Assembly: GCA_937965895.1 (NCBI GenBank)
Contig: CALCKS010000261.1
Coordinates: forward strand, 1 to 9,015
Length of the DNA stretch: 9,015 bases
Source: an uncultured Campylobacter sp.
Lineage (GTDB): Bacteria; Campylobacterota; Campylobacteria; Campylobacterales; Campylobacteraceae
Direction of reading: 5' to 3'
Part shown: in pieces, positions 1-6,390 of the stretch
How the letters are laid out: each line of letters starts with the position of its first letter
Position numbering within the stretch: position 1 is the stretch's first letter
Position numbers and translations under genes: made by a program
The notes under the pieces: generated by a model
Told to the model about the DNA's origin: nothing
Seen by the model: the letters and a program-made list of their open reading frames with translations, nothing else
Databases searched by the model: none

Positions 1-1078
1 GTAGGGCGTCCTCACTAGCTCGTTTTGCTTCTTTTTCCTCAGACGTCATTTTTCTACGATTTGCATGTATAATTTTTTTATCGCCCTTGTCTATTACTAT
101 GTCTTTCATCTTGTTATCGTCTACTTTACCTAAATATACGCTATTTTCGCTTTTACCGCTTTTTACTACGCTCGGTCTGTCTAAAACGTATTCTATTAAT
201 TCTTTTACGGCTCTCTTGCTATTGTGCATTTCGGGGTGTTCGGACTTTAGCCAAGCCAAAGAGGCCGTTATAACGTCATCTATACCGGTTTGAGCTTTTA
301 GCCAGTCGTCAAGCTCAAATTTAACCTGATCTAGATAAGTAAGCTTGCCGTCTCTCATCGTCCAGCCATCGCCCTTTACGACTTCTTGTTTTGCTTCTGC
401 TTGCTCGATTTTGCTTCCTTGTTGGGCCGTTACCTTTGAGCCAAAAAGTCCATATATGAAACCTTTAGCAAATTTCTCTGCGTCGAAATTGCCGTTTTCG
501 TCTTTAGCGTTTAGAGTCCCGCTTGCTAGTCCTGCGCCTACGTGAGGGTTAGCATAGGTTTTTATTTCTAGTTCGTCTTTAGCTGAATGTTGTGGTATAA
601 TACTATCATTAGTCTGCGCGACCCGCTGCGCGTCGTCCCTATAAGGCGAAAATGCAAGCCCTTGGCTATCTTTAGCCATTGGCGCAGACTGAAATGTTTT
701 ATTGCCCGTCAACCGTTTTTGTGTCGTGCCATAATAGATAAAATTTCTATCGCTGTAATAGTCAAATATTTTTTTTCCGTCGTTAAATTCATCTATTACG
801 ACTCTAAAATTAACGCCTTCTTTTTTTAAATCATAGGCATACCTTATTATATCGTCTCTAAGCTCGAAGCTATCGTCGGCTATCTTGCCGTTTCTTACTA
901 CATCCATTATATTTAAAAGCTCATCATTGCTAAGCCCGCCTGTTTTTTCAATGCCTGCGTGTTTTATCATTATCTTTTTTGCGCCTGCATTTTTGCCGCC
1001 TTGCTCTAAGGAGTAAAGGTCGCCTAGGTCTTTGCCCTGCAATATAACCTTATCTCTTTTTTCTACAAACACGTCATA
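1..1078 (-). CDS. Downstream open fragment of the polyvalent protein (modules E, B1, A1), partial
   Basis: About 359 codons are open on the minus strand to the window edge, beginning just after a 2-bp frame shift. The first about 125 residues (DVFVEKRDKVILQGKDLGDL, then IKHAGIEKTGG, NDELLNIMDVVRNGKIADD and FRVVIDEFNDGKKIFDYYSD) look like a second compact RNase-type domain of the PBECR group. Next come linker B1 with IIPQHSAKDELEIKTYANP and a KQEVVKGD boundary, then module A1: DDWLKAQTGIDDVITASLAW, AVKELIEYVLDRPSVV, VYLGKVDDNKMKDIVIDKGD and IIHANRR. Module A1 may itself be nuclease-like (inference from the strand pattern). No ATG lies near the beginning, and a possible GTG at 1070-1072 has no ribosome site, so this piece is probably not translated alone. 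The upstream half-domain GANFANEKIINQPGLRLNKS through SRLNDEQKAY is readable at about 1080-1200 in another frame and ends at a stop just past the shift. Confidence 0.5.
55..370 (-). repeat. Module A, copy 1 (full length)
   Basis: Nearly the same DNA as 2335-2590. It encodes GWTMRDGKLTYLDQVKFELD through IIHANRRKM. It keeps the segment KSGKSENSVYLGKVDDNKMK that is missing from copy 2 and reads without a stop codon, so it serves as the reference for spotting the lesions in copy 2. Confidence 0.8.
370..602 (-). repeat. Module B / linker, copy 1
   Basis: Direct repeat of 1990-2223. It encodes IIPQHSAKDELEIKTYANP, GAGLASGTLNAKDENGNFDA, EKFAKGFIYGLFGSKVTA and QQGSKIEQAEAKQEVVKGD. The two copies differ mostly by scattered single-base changes. 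The IISQNSAK edge and the KQEVVKGE edge also occur separately at 1438-1464 and 1215-1275, so they act as module boundaries. Confidence 0.8.
611..690. repeat. GC-rich insert bounded by a perfect 9-bp inverted repeat
   Basis: AGTCTGCGC at 611-619 and GCGCAGACT at 682-690 bound an 80-bp stretch that is visibly richer in GC than the surrounding gene. It reads in frame on the minus strand (SAPMAKDSQGLAFSPYRDDA). It starts ten bases after a TGG-TATAAT extended -10 on the plus strand (593-601). Confidence 0.55.
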
Positions 1079-1233
1079 TATGCTTTTTGTTCGTCGTTTA
1101 ACCTTGAAACGTCCGTATTTTTTATTAATTTTTCTCTTGATTTATTTAACCTTAAGCCTGGTTGATTTATAATTTTTTCATTGGCGAAGTTCGCGCCGGG
1201 GTGTTGCCCGGGAGCTTCGCCTTTTACGGCTTC

Positions 1234-2445
1234 TTACTTTGCTCCAGCTTGTTCGATTTTACTTCCTTGTTCGTCTATCTTGCCGCCTCTTATCTTCGCT
1301 ACGTCTGCTTTAGTGATCAAAAAATCAGCGTTGTAGTTTTTATCGTAGCCCGCAGGCGTTCTTTTGTATTCCCAACCGCCTACGCCGCCATTGTCCTCTA
1401 CCCTTGCCTCGCTAAATCTAGTTTTCCTGTACCTTGCTTCTTTAGCTGAATTTTGTGATATAATAACGTTATCAGCTTCCGATCCTTGTTTGGCTGTTTG
1501 TGGGGTGCTTAGATCGGAGAGTGTGTCCCCACCCCAAATCACTTTACCTTTCAGTAAGTTTTTTAAATCTGTATTTTTAATAGGCGTAGCGGTTATTTCG
1601 ATTAGTTCGCCGTTTTTATCTTCTACGACGTTTAAAAATTTTACAACCTTATCTTTTTCGTCTATAAAAGTTTTAAAAAATCTAAATCTTTGCGCGCCGT
1701 TTATACTTTCTTGAGTAATAAACAGCGGTTTTTCCAGAGTCGGTTTAACTAAATTTATGTATTCTAGCCTCCTGTCGCCGTCAATCTTATCGGCCAAATG
1801 GTTTAGCATCTTATCGACTGAAATTTTGGAAGTAAAAATCGGCGTTTTTATCGGCTTAGAAAAGTCCTTAACGACAGATAATATATCGGCCTTTGGGTCT
1901 AGCCTCAAGGCTAATTCCTTTCTTTCGACGATATTTTTTACGGCTGAAGTATAATCTACGTTTGTATTGTTAAATTGTTGATTTTTAGCTTCGCCCTTTA
2001 CGACTTCTTGTTTTGCTTCTGCTTGCTCTAGCTTACTTCCTTGTTCGGCCGTTACCTTTGAGCCAAATAACCCGTATATGAAACCTTTAGTAAATTTCTC
2101 CGCGTCGAAATTCTCGTTTTCATCTTTGGCGTTTAGCGTTCCACACGCTAGTCCTGCTCCTACGCGGGGGTTAGCATAGGTTTTTATTTCTAGTTCGTCT
2201 TTAGCCGAATTTTGTGATATAATATCGCCAGAGGTCAATGAACGTGCACTTGCACCATTCGCCCCTGCCGGCTTAGTATCGGTGTGCAGGGATGGCGGGC
2301 GACCCTGCCATTGACCCCTTTCATCCGCACTTATTGCTCTACGATTTGCGTGTATCACTTTTTTATCGCCTTTGTCTATTGCGACACTCGGTCTATCCAG
2401 TACGTATTTTATTAGCTCTTTCACGGCCCTTTTATTCTCGTGCAT
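1234..2445 (-). CDS. 403-aa open fragment of the polyvalent protein with a PBECR/MuF-C-like nuclease domain
   Basis: This is the longest open piece of the broken gene and would be called as a gene by most software. Residues 1-37 are a truncated module A; 41-74 are a GC-rich linker (GRPPSLHTDTKPAGANGASA); 75-153 are module B, including a short apolar GFIYGLFGSKV patch. Residues about 155-306 form a folded domain with DKMLNHLADKIDGDRR, a TLEKP turn and an FRFFKTFIDEKDKVVKFLNV strand pair, resembling the phage barnase/EndoU/colicin-RelE nuclease (PBECR or MuF C-terminal) families. Residues 330-392 are small module D with WEYKRTPAGYDKNYNADFL. The ATG at 2445 is not a convincing start: it has no Shine-Dalgarno sequence and lies inside module A, where the sister copy shows coding continuing upstream. 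The end is a CAA to TAA nonsense change inside the linker. Any product would lack both ends. The nuclease call is from fold-type resemblance, not from identified catalytic residues. Confidence 0.55.
   Translation of the reverse strand: MHENKRAVKELIKYVLDRPSVAIDKGDKKVIHANRRAISADERGQWQGRPPSLHTDTKPAGANGASARSLTSGDIISQNSAKDELEIKTYANPRVGAGLACGTLNAKDENENFDAEKFTKGFIYGLFGSKVTAEQGSKLEQAEAKQEVVKGEAKNQQFNNTNVDYTSAVKNIVERKELALRLDPKADILSVVKDFSKPIKTPIFTSKISVDKMLNHLADKIDGDRRLEYINLVKPTLEKPLFITQESINGAQRFRFFKTFIDEKDKVVKFLNVVEDKNGELIEITATPIKNTDLKNLLKGKVIWGGDTLSDLSTPQTAKQGSEADNVIISQNSAKEARYRKTRFSEARVEDNGGVGGWEYKRTPAGYDKNYNADFLITKADVAKIRGGKIDEQGSKIEQAGAK
1478..1518. repeat. Short inverted-repeat segment beside linker copy 3
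   Basis: TCCGATC at 1478-1484 and GATCGGA at 1512-1518 bound 41 bp just downstream (plus strand) of TGA-TATAAT at 1456-1464. It is the weakest of three similarly placed inverted-repeat segments. Its inner CCTTGTTTGGCTGTTT (1484-1499) recurs exactly at 2616-2631. Confidence 0.35.
1990..2223 (-). repeat. Module B / linker, copy 2
   Basis: Second copy of 370-602, lying inside the 403-aa fragment (residues 75-153: IISQNSAKDELEIKTYANPR through EQAEAKQEVVKGEA). In this copy the codon at the KQE position is an intact CAA; in the related linker at 1215-1275 the same codon is TAA. Confidence 0.8.
2233..2316. repeat. GC-rich in-frame insert bounded by an 8-bp inverted repeat
   Basis: GGTCAATG at 2233-2240 and CATTGACC at 2309-2316 bound 84 bp of GC-rich DNA that is read in frame as WQGRPPSLHTDTKPAGANGA on the minus strand. 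An inner hairpin GCAGGG/CCCTGC lies at about 2286-2308. It lies ten bases after TGA-TATAAT (2215-2223, plus strand). It resembles the palindromic elements that insert into coding genes without breaking the frame, as described in Rickettsia; that comparison is inference. Confidence 0.5.
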
Positions 2446-2590
2446 TGCGCGGGGTGTTCAGACTTTAGCCACGCCAAAGAGGCTGTTATGGCATCGTCTA
2501 TACCGGTTTGAGCTTTTAGCCAGTCGTTGAGCTCAAATTTAACCTTATCTAGATAAGTAAGCTTGCTGTCTTTCATCGTCTAGCCTTCGC
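2335..2590 (-). repeat. Module A, copy 2 (damaged)
   Basis: Direct repeat of 55-370. Compared with copy 1 it carries a TGG to TAG nonsense codon at 2580-2582, two extra bases near 2445-2450 (CCCGCGCAATGC in place of CCCGAAATGC, minus strand), and a 69-bp in-frame deletion that removes the central strands. It is clearly the degenerate member of the pair. Confidence 0.8.
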
Positions 2591-2757
2591 CTTTTACGAC
2601 TTCTTGCTTTGCCCCCCTTGTTTGGCTGTTTTTTTGTTGTTAGGCTATAAGGCACATATTGGGTATAATAAAAATAAAAAGCAACTTGTTATCATGGCGT
2701 TGTACTGTGTTAAATAAAATAAATAAAGAATATTTTTAATATATATTAGATTATTAG

Positions 2758-2763
2758 TATAAT
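2758..2763 (+). promoter_or_regulatory. Probable -10 element for the primase gene
   Basis: TATAAT (2758-2763) lies 48 bases ahead of the ATG in very AT-rich DNA, with no convincing -35. An AGGA ribosome-binding site sits at 2800-2803, seven bases before the ATG. A second TATAAT lies at 2664-2669 within GGGTATAATA. The 170 bases from 2641 to 2810 hold no gene. Confidence 0.45.
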
Positions 2764-2810
2764 AATATCTAAAAAATATTTTAGCAATATGATAATAATA
2801 GGATTTTAAT

Positions 2811-4145
2811 ATGCCAAAAAAAAGAAAAAAAATTTACGTTGATGTCCCTTACTTACTAAGAAATGCAGCTAAAACTATAGGTGCCATGTGGGATAACGAT
2901 GAGAAGAAGTGGTTTATATATGATACTTTTGATGTTGAAGGATTGATGCGATTATTAGAAAATGCAAAAACAAATACTGGTATTACATCACAGACTGACT
3001 ACCCTACCCTACCCTACCCTAAAAAAAATATTGAAAAAAAAATATTTGATAGTAATGATGTGCTATGTAAATTTAAAATAGCACTCAATGATGCTGGACT
3101 TGAGGTGGATATGCCTATTATGGATGGAGCTATTCATCGCGTTCGGGTACAAGGTGATAGAGGTGCGCAAAAAAGCGGTGCATATATAGGCCACAACAAC
3201 GAAATGCCGGCAGGTTTTATTCAAAATTTCAAGAGCGGTTTTAGTACAAACTGGAAATATGAGAGTGATAATTCGCTGGTTAATAGTCAATCCAATAATA
3301 CTTTGCTACAAAGTGGCAATGAGCGGACTACGCTCTCTGAGGGTGTTCAAGCGCCCTACTCTACTAAAAATATAAAGCAAAATTCAAATTTTATTAAAAA
3401 GCAGCAAGAAAGGGATCTTGAGCTGATAAAAGAGCATACAAAGGCTGCAGATATCTTGAAAGACGAATTTTTACGCTCTTATGCGGCTGAAACTAATCAT
3501 CCATATCTTGTTAAAAAAATGATACATAGCAATTATGGTTTACGCCTAGACATATACGGGAATTTGTTGATGCCGCTTTTTGATGTGAGCGGTAAATTTT
3601 GGTCTATCCAGAGGATATTTAAAAATGGCGACAAGATGATTGGCGCCCTACTCTCTCAAGCCCAAAAACAAAATAATGAAAAAATTTATGCAAAAAAACG
3701 CGGTAATTTTTATATTGTTACTGATGGCATTGCATATGACTCAAAAACGGTAACGCTTAATAATCAAATTTTGTCTAATGTTGGAAAAGTATTTTTATGT
3801 GAAGGCTTTGCTACGGCTGTAAGCGTACATGAAGCAAGCGGCGTGCCTACTGTTGTGGGTGTTGATGCTGGTAACTTAGAATATGTAGTACGCGGTTTAC
3901 AGGAAAAATTCCCTCATCTACGCATTATCATCGCAGCCGATAATGATTTAAAAAGCGAGAAGGAGGGCAGGGTAAACATCGGTAAAGAAAAAGCTCTTTA
4001 TATAAAAAATAATTATAAAAATATAAGTATTTGTATGCCAGTTTTTAATACAATCGAGGTTGACAGCATGTGCAGTGATTTTAATGATTTGCATAAAAGT
4101 AGAGGGCTTGCTGAAGTGCGAAAACAGTTAAAAGAGATAATATAA
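2811..4145 (+). CDS. Plasmid/mobile-element primase with DUF5710 and TOPRIM domains
   Basis: A 444-aa protein likely to make RNA primers for plasmid or conjugative replication. Residues 6-50 match the DUF5710 pattern (IYVDVPYLLRNAAKTIGAMW then KKWFIY). Residues about 85-150 resemble the N-terminal part of TraC/phage-type primases (MDGAIHRVRVQGDRG, SGAYIGH, PAGFIQNF). Residues about 200-300 continue the primase core. The TOPRIM domain follows: catalytic Glu331 in FLCEGFATAVSV, Asp377 and Asp379 in IIIAADND, then NIGKEKA at 389-395 and the usual SDFNDLH at 422-428. No zinc-finger cysteines are visible at the N-terminus. The ATG at 2811 has an AGGA ribosome site. The coding sequence is unusually slip-prone: A8 tracts at codons 3-9, an (ACCCT)4 tract at codons 64-70, then A8 and A9 runs. 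The gene stands alone. The TOPRIM and DUF5710 calls are secure; exact family and polymerase activity are inferred. Confidence 0.85.
   Translation: MPKKRKKIYVDVPYLLRNAAKTIGAMWDNDEKKWFIYDTFDVEGLMRLLENAKTNTGITSQTDYPTLPYPKKNIEKKIFDSNDVLCKFKIALNDAGLEVDMPIMDGAIHRVRVQGDRGAQKSGAYIGHNNEMPAGFIQNFKSGFSTNWKYESDNSLVNSQSNNTLLQSGNERTTLSEGVQAPYSTKNIKQNSNFIKKQQERDLELIKEHTKAADILKDEFLRSYAAETNHPYLVKKMIHSNYGLRLDIYGNLLMPLFDVSGKFWSIQRIFKNGDKMIGALLSQAQKQNNEKIYAKKRGNFYIVTDGIAYDSKTVTLNNQILSNVGKVFLCEGFATAVSVHEASGVPTVVGVDAGNLEYVVRGLQEKFPHLRIIIAADNDLKSEKEGRVNIGKEKALYIKNNYKNISICMPVFNTIEVDSMCSDFNDLHKSRGLAEVRKQLKEII
3001..3020 (+). repeat. (ACCCT)4 pentanucleotide tandem repeat; G-quadruplex motif on minus strand
   Basis: Four exact ACCCT units inside the primase gene encode YPTLPYP (residues 64-70). 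On the minus strand they read AGGGTAGGGTAGGGTAGGGT, four G3 runs separated by two-base TA loops. A gain or loss of one unit would shift the reading frame. A8 and A9 runs follow at 3021-3028 and 3034-3042. Confidence 0.9.
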
Positions 4146-4186
4146 TAATATTATAAAAGTATTGTTATAATATCCTTATAATACTA

Positions 4187-4587
4187 TTATAGCATTTTAA
4201 TGATATTAAATAAAATTTATAACGACTAAGGTTGCGAATGTATTTTAGTACTGTATGATATTACTAAAAACCAAATCATATGCGTACTCTTTTTTTGTTA
4301 TACTGTCTCTTCAATATATAAGTTATAAAATATTTTCTCGTTGAGTCCTATTGATTTAAACATATTCCTAAATATAGATTACACCCACAAGCCATTTTGT
4401 AAAAATCTGCAATACTATTTTAGTATGTATAGATTAGTATTAAAATGAGCATGCTTGGCCTCTTGACTTTATGCTATTGTAAGTAATTTATAATGTTTTT
4501 ATGTAAATAAGAGGCTGATGTCACTTATTTTATAGATTTATTTGATTTTTGTATTAGTGGTATTTCAATATTATTAAAATGCTATAA
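4187..4587. mobile_element. MITE-like segment with 15-bp terminal inverted repeats (candidate)
   Basis: TTATAGCATTTTAAT at 4187-4201 is matched exactly by its reverse complement at 4573-4587, and pairing extends inward about five more bases after one mismatch. The arms enclose 371 bp without a gene. No target-site duplication is obvious, and AT-rich DNA makes chance repeats more likely, so this is tentative. Confidence 0.3.
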
Positions 4588-5671
4588 AAATATTTATATA
4601 ATATTATTTAGATATGATATTAGTATTCTTAAAATATAAAAATAATAGTACCAATATATAATATCGTAGTACTATATTAAAATTTATATTATGTTTTAAT
4701 ACTATAAATTTTTACTTTTATCAATACTCTATCAAATAAAGGATTACTTAATTATGATAAAAACAATAAAGAATTAAGAAAATTGTCGTTCTAATTTTTT
4801 TGGCAAGCCTAAAATTTGGAATGGTACTTTAAGATGATAAAACAAGGGTCAAAAATATACAATATAGTAGGAAGCACTCAAGTAATACTATTCTAAAAAT
4901 TTAGAAAAATATACAAATAAAAAAAGAATAAGAGAGTAGGGCGGAAAAATCTAGTATTTGCTGGCCTGCCGATAAATTTTACTGTCAAAACATTCAAAGT
5001 ACTTATCTCTTTTTTGGCTTGGACGAATTGTGTGTATGATGTCATGCGGCTAAACTATAGCAATAAAGATACTTAAAAACTTTTTGTGCGTTTTGCTATG
5101 ATTAGTAAAAGGGTAGGGCGGTGATTAAACAATATGGGCCAAAAATAGTCTTGATTTTATTTTGGTTTTATTTATTGCAATAATCTTATTTTAGTATAAT
5201 TTAGATATTGATTAGTTAGTATAATAATATTAAAATAGTAATGTAAAAATATTATTATAATATCTTTATGATATAAAATATTCTTACTAGATATTGCAAT
5301 AAAGTGCCATGCAATAGTATCATGTTTTAGTACCGTGTTTTTTGTATTTTTTTTAAAAATTACTTCTTAGTATAATATTATATTAATATGATTAAAATAT
5401 TATAAATATACTATAATATAGGTATTTAGATATTATATTAATAGTATAATTTAAAATATGTTGTTTTTACATAAACATGTGGACAATAGGCTTTTACTAT
5501 GATATTTAAGTGGTCTGCAAAATTACACACCAAACTTATCAAAATTAAATTATTTTTATATAATTTAAAATTCGCTATGCATATAATATATTATGTAGAG
5601 TAGGGTGGGCAGATTCCCCCTTATATTCTTTAATGAAATATGATAAAGTTCTTATATCTAAACGCTACTAG

Positions 5672-5767
5672 ATAAAGTTTTTAAATGTCGATGACGGATA
5701 CTTGACCGCCATGCTTTTCGACAACTTTAGACATTTTAAAAATACTTTTGAAAAATATGGAGATTAG
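5672..5767 (+). pseudogene. Short C-terminal gene remnant, function unknown
   Basis: The frame reads IKFLNVDDGYLTAMLFDNFR then HFKNTFEKYGD and ends in TAG at 5765-5767. It is preceded in frame by TAG (5669-5671), with no start codon except an internal ATG. Composition is more protein-like and GC-richer than the AT-rich DNA before it, suggesting the end of a lost gene that met hicB tail to tail. I do not recognise the family. Confidence 0.3.
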
Positions 5768-5793
5768 CCCATATATTAACAAGGTGTGTAAAA

Positions 5794-6150
5794 TTATACC
5801 GCCAACGCCTTTTTAGCTAGCTCGCTAAGCCATGCCGAGCGGTTATTCGTAACCGCATCGATTGCATTTAAAACGCCTTTAGGTATAGTTAAATTTATGC
5901 GGACTTTGACGTTTTCATCAATCGGCTCATAGATACTTTCGTCGTTTTTAAGAGCCTCTTCGACATAGCAAGCAAAAGCTTCTTTTAGATCCGCTATGGC
6001 TTCGGCTTCAGTAGCTCCCCAGCCGGCCATTAGATTATTTTTAGTTAGCCCTATATCTGCGTACTGAGCAAAATAATCTCCGTCATCCAGTCTTTTGATC
6101 GTGATCGTATACGGCAAGTTTAAATAATAGTTCAAGTCTTTTTTCATCAT
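5794..6150 (-). CDS. hicB: HicB-family antitoxin with C-terminal ribbon-helix-helix domain
   Basis: A 118-aa antitoxin that should bind and neutralise the upstream HicA RNase and repress their shared promoter. Residues about 12-62 are the degraded RNase-H-like HicB fold (YTITIKRLDDGDYFAQYADI, then GWGATEAEAIADLKEAFACY). Residues 81-117 are a ribbon-helix-helix DNA-binding tail (VKVRINLTIPKGVLNAIDAV then NNRSAWLSELAKKAL). The gene starts at 6150 with ATGATG, overlapping the hicA stop by four bases (ATGA), so translation is probably coupled. Length and order (toxin first) are normal for the family. Adjacent Met codons leave the exact start ambiguous by one residue. Confidence 0.9.
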   Translation of the reverse strand: MMKKDLNYYLNLPYTITIKRLDDGDYFAQYADIGLTKNNLMAGWGATEAEAIADLKEAFACYVEEALKNDESIYEPIDENVKVRINLTIPKGVLNAIDAVTNNRSAWLSELAKKALAV

Positions 6151-6371
6151 GACTCCCTTATCTTTGCTAAAATCTGTAAAACATAGATCTCTTTAATCGG
6201 CTTATGGTGCGGTATGACTACAGTGTCGCCGCCTTTTTTAAATTTATGGTGCGAGCCTTTAACGTGATCTAATTCATATCCGTGATTTAATAGCAGGCGC
6301 TTAACGTCGTCAAAGCTTGCATTTTTCGAATTATTTTCAAGTTTTTTGATTAATTTATCAAGACTCGACAC
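6147..6371 (-). CDS. hicA: HicA-family mRNA-interferase toxin
   Basis: A 74-aa toxin of the HicA double-stranded-RNA-binding fold, expected to cut mRNA when HicB is depleted. The diagnostic core is present: FDDVKRLLLNHGYELDHVKG, then SHHKF with the presumed catalytic His41, and TVVIPHHKPIKE before the C-terminal helix. The start is GTG at 6369-6371, chosen because AAAAGGGG stands just upstream and the next residues SSLDKLIKKL fit the family. It is the first gene of a two-gene minus-strand operon with hicB. No lesion is visible, so the pair may be active and help to hold the element in the cell. Confidence 0.9.
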   Translation of the reverse strand: MSSLDKLIKKLENNSKNASFDDVKRLLLNHGYELDHVKGSHHKFKKGGDTVVIPHHKPIKEIYVLQILAKIRES

Positions 6372-6390
6372 GCCGCCCCTTTTTATGTTT

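Larger units (their letters stand above)
1..2640 (-). pseudogene. Decayed polyvalent (multi-module) mobile-element protein, runs off the left edge
   Basis: Minus-strand translation gives an almost continuous modular protein from about 2640 to base 1, interrupted by two nonsense codons and two frame shifts. Order: linker, module A2, module B2, nuclease-like domain C, small module D, nuclease-like domain E, module B1, module A1. Modules are joined by two recurring linkers, one containing TAxQGSK then KQEVVKGE, the other IISQNSAK. Modular giants with PBECR/MuF-C RNase-like domains are known as polyvalent proteins of phages and conjugative elements; they are thought to travel with the DNA and act on host or rival functions. 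Lesions seen: TGG to TAG at 2580-2582, 2 extra bases at about 2445-2450, CAA to TAA at 1234-1236, and 2 extra bases in the AT run at 1076-1081. At 2640 the coding signal stops abruptly without a start codon, so the N-terminus is missing. Pseudogene status is strongly supported by comparing the two internal copies; the family label is inference. Confidence 0.75.
4146..5793. other. Gene-poor, extremely AT-rich region with repeat motifs
   Basis: About 1.65 kb between the primase and hicB with no intact gene on either strand. It is packed with TATAAT, AATATTAT and TAGTATAATAATAT strings (the last at 2756-2769 and again at about 5217), short hairpins such as TTTTAGTA/TACTAAAA (4243-4250 and 4262-4269), TTTAGATAT motifs (about 4607, 5205, 5427), and isolated GC-richer TAGGGCGG motifs. 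Low duplex stability beside a primase gene could suit a replication origin, but no DnaA box, Rep-binding iteron array or initiator gene was identified. Confidence 0.6.

Noticed and set aside
593..690. Integron attC-like site (inverted repeat at a cassette boundary)
   Set aside because: The core GTTRRRY/RYYYAAC sites are absent and no integrase is present.
1072..1085. Programmed frameshift joining the halves of module E
   Set aside because: There is no slippery heptamer or downstream structure, and the gene already has a nonsense codon and other lesions, so mutation is simpler.
87..1714. Several plus-strand open frames opposite the polyvalent gene
   Set aside because: They lie antisense to a frame that is conserved between two internal copies, lack ribosome sites and have low-complexity Ser/Phe/Leu-rich products typical of shadow frames.
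3063..3290. A 75-codon minus-strand frame within the primase gene
   Set aside because: It is antisense to conserved primase motifs and has no ribosome site.
4755..4860. Possible small gene starting ATGATAAAAACAATAAAG
   Set aside because: It ends after seven codons and the other frames contain frequent stops; no conserved motif is visible.
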